A DNA stretch of 9,039 nt, taken from positions 1 through 9,039 of the forward strand of contig JAGHBS010000127.1 of NCBI GenBank assembly GCA_021160865.1, read 5' to 3'. The stretch is from Planctomycetota bacterium (GTDB lineage Bacteria; Planctomycetota; Phycisphaerae; SM23-33). The notes under the pieces were generated by a model, which was not told the origin of the DNA, did no database searches, and was given only the letters and a program-made list of their open reading frames with translations. Of this stretch, positions 5,140-9,039 are shown in pieces. The translations under genes were made by a program, and so were the position numbers. How positions within the stretch are numbered: position 1 is the first letter of the stretch; each line of letters starts with the position of its first letter.

Positions 5140-6900
5140 ATGTTAGAAAACCGTTCAATGAAGATGGGCAGAAAAATCCTCACTATGATTGTATCGGTGG
5201 GGCTGATGGCAACAGCAGGCTGTGAAAAATGGTTTAGGCGGACTACAACCCAGCCTGTAGAAGTAAGTCGTCCACGGCGGGTTCTCTTGCCAGCAGGCAT
5301 TGCCCAGACAGTCTCTGCCTATGCCAATCTGGTTGGTGGAACGGCTTTACCGGTCATGGGATATGGTATAGTTGGTGGGCTCGGTGATACCGGTTCGTCA
5401 GAAGTACCTACTAATCTAAGAAAGATACTAATTCAGCAAATGAATAAGCACATGGTCGGGACGCATAGATACGGTGGATGGAAGGTATCGCCCGAACGGA
5501 TTCTGGAAGATAAAGACACTGCCGTTGTCTTTGTCAGCGGCAGAATACCACCAGCGGCACCGGTTGGTGCAAGATTCGACGTCACCGTCGAAGCCCTTCC
5601 AAGAACACAAACGACAAGCCTTGAAGGCGGAATACTTATGAGTACCGAACTATACTTATCTATGACCAGTTCTAAAGGAACGCCCATAAAGTCAAAAGAT
5701 TGGGCAATTGCAAGTGGAGCAATTTTCGTAAATCCCTTTATCGACAGAAGTAATCTCGACGAACTGGTAAAACTGCGTGTCGGAAGGATACCGAACGGCG
5801 GAGTGGTAACAAGATCAAGACCTATAAAACTGGAACTACGCCGGCCCGATTATAGAATGGCTTCGCTGATTCAACAAAGGATTAATCAACGATTTAGCTT
5901 GAGAGGTGAAAAGGTTGCTACCGCCAAGACGCCAGCAATAATAGAATTACACATCCCTTCATCGTTTCGTCATGATTACAGGCATTTTCTCGAACTGCTC
6001 ATGCATCTTTACGTCCCTACCGATGCTGCCGGTCAGGAACGATATGCCAGACAAATGGCTAACGCAATATTGCTTCCAACTGCCAGGCACGAGGATATCG
6101 CTCTTACGTGGGAAGCGATGGGCAGGCAGGTTCTTCAAGTAATTCGTCCCCTTTATGCATCAGAAAATCAAGCAGCAGCCTATTATGCCGCTCGAACCGG
6201 ATTACGTCTGGGTGATGAATTAGCTGTTCCCGCAATAATTCGTATCGCCCAGCGGGAAAATTCACCCTTCCAGATACTCGCTATTAATGAACTGGGCAAA
6301 ACGAGAAAATTCCCCGAAGTTGCTAAGCCACTAAAAAGGATACTCCTTACCAGTAATAACGCTCTGGTAAAAGTTGCCTGTTATGAAGCCCTACTGCAAC
6401 ATGGCAGCAATATCATCTACCGTAAAAACATCGCAGGTCATTTCCTCCTCGACACCGTTGATTCAACAGGAGATTACATCATCTTCGCAACTGTTACGGG
6501 TCAGCCCAAGATAGTCCTGTTCGGCAAAAAGATTCCCTTAAATCAACCGCTTTTCTACAGTTCGGAAGATGATCTGGTCACGATAAATTCTTACCAAAAT
6601 GATAAACGCGTTATGGTGTATCGGAAGATCCCCGGTAAGGATATGTACAGCGATACACTCTATTTTAAACCTACGGTAGAGCAACTCATCTCGACATTAG
6701 GAAATCGTCCGGAAAAGGACGAGAACGGAAATATCAAGGGGCTGGGACTAACATATTGTCAGATCGTCAGGGTATTATATGGATTATGCACAAGTCAACA
6801 GATACCAGCTAAGTTCGTCCTTCAGAAAAGCCCTGCTTTACGAAGGACATATATTTCCGTCCCTACTGCTGGCAGGTCTGATATGCCCGAAGGAGGATGA
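5140..6900 (+). CDS. FlgI-like (P-ring domain) lipoprotein with HEAT-like repeats
   Basis: The protein is 586 residues. Residues 1-28 look like a lipoprotein signal: a basic start (KMGRK), a hydrophobic stretch ILTMIVSVGLMATAG and cysteine C28 in TAGC. Residues about 70-235 resemble flagellar P-ring protein FlgI: GYGIVGGLGDTGSS (74-87), DTAVVFVSGRIPP (126-138), GARFDVTVEALP (143-154) and SLEGGILMSTEL (160-171). Residues about 345-425 are paired helices in HEAT-repeat style. The last 160 residues are unassigned. Planctomycete genomes carry such FlgI-like proteins, as I recall. No flagellar genes are nearby, so a structural envelope role is only inferred. The start is ambiguous: 5140 fits the TATAAT-TAACGATG pattern, while the in-frame ATG at 5158 gives a more typical signal peptide. 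No Shine-Dalgarno precedes either. smc lies 50 bases downstream. Confidence 0.8.
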   Translation: MLENRSMKMGRKILTMIVSVGLMATAGCEKWFRRTTTQPVEVSRPRRVLLPAGIAQTVSAYANLVGGTALPVMGYGIVGGLGDTGSSEVPTNLRKILIQQMNKHMVGTHRYGGWKVSPERILEDKDTAVVFVSGRIPPAAPVGARFDVTVEALPRTQTTSLEGGILMSTELYLSMTSSKGTPIKSKDWAIASGAIFVNPFIDRSNLDELVKLRVGRIPNGGVVTRSRPIKLELRRPDYRMASLIQQRINQRFSLRGEKVATAKTPAIIELHIPSSFRHDYRHFLELLMHLYVPTDAAGQERYARQMANAILLPTARHEDIALTWEAMGRQVLQVIRPLYASENQAAAYYAARTGLRLGDELAVPAIIRIAQRENSPFQILAINELGKTRKFPEVAKPLKRILLTSNNALVKVACYEALLQHGSNIIYRKNIAGHFLLDTVDSTGDYIIFATVTGQPKIVLFGKKIPLNQPLFYSSEDDLVTINSYQNDKRVMVYRKIPGKDMYSDTLYFKPTVEQLISTLGNRPEKDENGNIKGLGLTYCQIVRVLYGLCTSQQIPAKFVLQKSPALRRTYISVPTAGRSDMPEGG

Positions 6901-6909
6901 GTTTTTCAC

Positions 6910-6954
6910 ATGGATGATTCTTCATTGAAAACCACGGAAGGGTATGAACCATGA
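6910..6954 (+). CDS. Possible 14-codon mini-ORF overlapping the smc start
   Basis: ATG at 6910 opens a reading of MDDSSLKTTEGYEP that stops with the TGA at 6952-6954, overlapping the smc ATG at 6951 as ATGA. A strong Shine-Dalgarno sequence, AAGGAGG (6890-6896), lies 13 bases before it, at the end of the FlgI-like gene. This could couple translation into smc. The spacing is long, the peptide resembles nothing I know, and smc has its own ribosome site, so this may be chance. Confidence 0.2.
   Translation: MDDSSLKTTEGYEP
6936..6942 (+). promoter_or_regulatory. Ribosome binding site of smc
   Basis: GGAAGGG lies eight bases before the ATG at 6951. The ATG at 6944 is out of frame with the SMC reading, so 6951 is the start. 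Confidence 0.65.
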
Positions 6955-9039
6955 AACTAAAATCTCTCACGCTAACTGGATTCAAAAGTTTTCCCAACAA
7001 GACTACTTTCGAGTTCCACGATGGTATTACCTGTATCGTCGGGCCCAACGGGGCAGGCAAGAGTAATATCGTTGACGCATTCAAATGGGTTCTGGGAGAG
7101 CAATCAGCAAAGAGCCTTCGTGGCAATGAGATGATGGATGTTATCTTCAGCGGCTCTGTCCAGAAACGACAATCAAACTACGCTGAAGTTATTCTAACCT
7201 TTACCACGAATTGCACCAATGAAGGCCCCTCAAAGGAAGGAACATACATCCCTGCTGATGAACAAGAGACGAATAATCAAGATGAGGCTACCATCACCGT
7301 TGCCCGCCGACTTTACCGTAATGGGCAAAGCGAGTACTTCCTGAACGGAAAAATCGTACGCCTCAAGGACATCCGTGAGATGTTCCTCGATACCGGCGCC
7401 AACTCAAAAGGCTACAGCATAATCGAACAAGGAAAGGTCGAGGTGTTTTTACAGGCATCGCCCACTGACCGTCGGGCAGCCTTCGATGAAGCCGCTGGTA
7501 TCGCAAAGTATAAGATGCGAAAAATCGAGGCTATTAGAAGACTCGAACGGGTCGAACAAAACCTCCTAAGACTCAATGACATCCTCACCGAAGTCCGAAA
7601 GCGCCTCCGCAGCATCAAGTACCAAGCAAGCAAAGCACGCAATTACCAAACCTATAGCACCAGGCTGGCTGAACTTCAAAGTTTGTTCTCACTGGCGCAG
7701 TACCATCAAATCATCACCCATCGCAAAGACGTTCAGCAACAGGCAGATCGCCTCACCGATGCTCTATCAAATGTAAAAACTAAAATTAGCCAATTAGAAA
7801 CATCCCAAATCTCAACTGAAACCGAAATAAGCGAAATTCAACAGAAAAACCATGATATAGAAACCCAATTGGCGCAACTTTCCTCACAAATTAGCACGAC
7901 TCAGCAGCAAATAGATATGCTCAACAACAAAGAAGAGGAACTCACCTCCACTATCAATGCAAAGTTATCTGCAAGGGAACAGCTCGAAGCCAAAATTGCC
8001 TCTAATCAGCAAGAAATGTCTCAACGACAGCAATATCTCGCTGAGGTGAGTAAGAAAGTCGAACAGTTAACAATTCAACTCCAACATCTTAGCAAAGATC
8101 TCGACGCTGCCCGAAGCCGAACGCAAAGTCTGCGTGCTCAACTTGAAGAACAAAAAAGTGGAAGCGTGGAATTGCTTCGTCAGTCTGCTAATCTGCATAA
8201 TAAAATAACTGCTGCTAAATTGCTTTGCGAAAATCTCATCAATCGAAAAAGTCAACTCAAAAACAGGATAGATGAAATCAACCAAACAATCAGTCAGATG
8301 CATTCTCAAAAATCCGCTGACGAAGCAAAACTCGCCGAATTGAATGCGCTCACTGAAGAACTTTCATCAAAACTGCAGCAAATCTCTTATGAAGCCAATC
8401 TGACGAATAATCAGGAGAAAAGATTACAGGAAGAACTATCGGCACTTCGAGAGGAACAAAGCGCTTTACTTTCACGGAAGGCGTTGCTGGAACAACTAGA
8501 GCAAAATCGAGAGGGCATCGGACAGGCTACAAAGGCAGTTCTGCAAGCAGCTGCAAAGGGCGAATTACCTTTTGTAATCGGCTTGCTGGGAGATTTTATC
8601 GAAACTGACACGAACCACGCTAACATCATCGAATCTGCCCTTGCTGGTGCAGAACAATGGATTATCGTCTCATCATTGGAGCAACTCACCCAATTTGCCC
8701 CGAAAATCAGGCAAATAACAAGTCAATCTGATAAAGTCAACTTCATCTGTCTTGATAGTACCAACGATGATTTAACACCTCTGGATGAAACAATCCTTCA
8801 AAGCGATGACATTGTTGCAAGGGCAAATCAATGGGTACGATGCAATGACCAACGTGTTTCTAGCCTCATCAACAATCTGCTTGCAAAAACGCTGGTAGTC
8901 AAATCGCTACAATCAGCAATAGAATTATCCAGACAATTAGGGGATGGCTGGCAATTCATTGCACTTTCGGGCGAACTTGTAAAAGGACCAGGCCTCGTCC
9001 AGCTACCTGCTGGACAAGATAAACAGCCATTCCACAAGC
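6951..9039 (+). CDS. smc: Chromosome segregation protein SMC, N-terminal part (runs off the window)
   Basis: The frame is open from 6951 to the last base, giving 696 complete codons; the C-terminal coiled coil and head lie beyond. SMC dimers with ScpA and ScpB load onto DNA and organise and separate bacterial chromosomes using ATP. The N-terminal head shows LTGFKSF, Walker A GPNGAGKSN (31-39), the R-loop arginine R57 in SLRGN, DVIFSGS, the Q-loop glutamine Q160 in IIEQGKV, and EAAGIAKYK (180-188). A long coiled coil rich in Gln, Ser and Leu fills about 190-530. The hinge domain starts near 537 (GELPFVIGLLGDF) and ends near SGELVKGPG. A hydrophilic insert of roughly 20 residues (about 90-112) sits within the head. 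With 50 bases to the gene before it and no promoter seen, co-transcription with the FlgI-like gene is likely. Confidence 0.95.
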   Translation, partial: MKLKSLTLTGFKSFPNKTTFEFHDGITCIVGPNGAGKSNIVDAFKWVLGEQSAKSLRGNEMMDVIFSGSVQKRQSNYAEVILTFTTNCTNEGPSKEGTYIPADEQETNNQDEATITVARRLYRNGQSEYFLNGKIVRLKDIREMFLDTGANSKGYSIIEQGKVEVFLQASPTDRRAAFDEAAGIAKYKMRKIEAIRRLERVEQNLLRLNDILTEVRKRLRSIKYQASKARNYQTYSTRLAELQSLFSLAQYHQIITHRKDVQQQADRLTDALSNVKTKISQLETSQISTETEISEIQQKNHDIETQLAQLSSQISTTQQQIDMLNNKEEELTSTINAKLSAREQLEAKIASNQQEMSQRQQYLAEVSKKVEQLTIQLQHLSKDLDAARSRTQSLRAQLEEQKSGSVELLRQSANLHNKITAAKLLCENLINRKSQLKNRIDEINQTISQMHSQKSADEAKLAELNALTEELSSKLQQISYEANLTNNQEKRLQEELSALREEQSALLSRKALLEQLEQNREGIGQATKAVLQAAAKGELPFVIGLLGDFIETDTNHANIIESALAGAEQWIIVSSLEQLTQFAPKIRQITSQSDKVNFICLDSTNDDLTPLDETILQSDDIVARANQWVRCNDQRVSSLINNLLAKTLVVKSLQSAIELSRQLGDGWQFIALSGELVKGPGLVQLPAGQDKQPFHK

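Overview
The window is a 9,039-base piece of bacterial chromosome made of housekeeping genes. It holds six complete protein genes and one partial gene (the 5' part of smc). I saw no rRNA, tRNA, CRISPR, insertion sequence or phage genes. The likely source is Planctomycetota, perhaps a Phycisphaerae-like lineage. That rests on the style of the SMC protein and on a lipoprotein carrying a FlgI-like (P-ring) domain and HEAT-like repeats encoded just upstream of smc. It is an inference from recall, not a search result.

Layout. Positions 6-2067 (+) carry trpB and trpA, the two subunits of tryptophan synthase, 31 bases apart and surely one transcript. A 96-base convergent gap follows. accA, the carboxyltransferase alpha subunit of acetyl-CoA carboxylase, lies on the minus strand (3201-2164). 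A 259-base divergent control region separates it from tyrA (prephenate dehydrogenase, about 3461-4342, +). Then come def (peptide deformylase, 4416-4958, +), a 181-base control region, the 586-residue FlgI-like lipoprotein (5140-6900, +) and smc (6951 to beyond the window end, +). Aromatic amino acid synthesis (trpBA, tyrA) therefore flanks fatty acid synthesis (accA). It is followed by protein maturation (def), an envelope protein of unknown role and chromosome organisation (smc).

Regulatory structure. The most unusual signals are in the control regions. tyrA and the FlgI-like gene each have a perfect TATAAT box only 10-11 bases before an ATG set in the same string TAACGATG, with no Shine-Dalgarno sequence. 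This suggests near-leaderless mRNAs. accA, def and smc have conventional ribosome sites. Upstream of accA and of the FlgI-like gene, a perfect inverted repeat with 8-base arms ends exactly 6 bases before a candidate -10 box. The repeat sequences differ but the geometry is the same, as expected of operators over the -35 position. A 14-codon mini-ORF also overlaps the smc start as ATGA.

Composition drifts along the window. Sampled 60-base lines of trpB are about 63-67% G+C, while lines in the smc coiled coil are about 35-40%. I see no wholly new enzymatic system. The best leads are the FlgI-like/HEAT lipoprotein beside smc and the promoter architecture.
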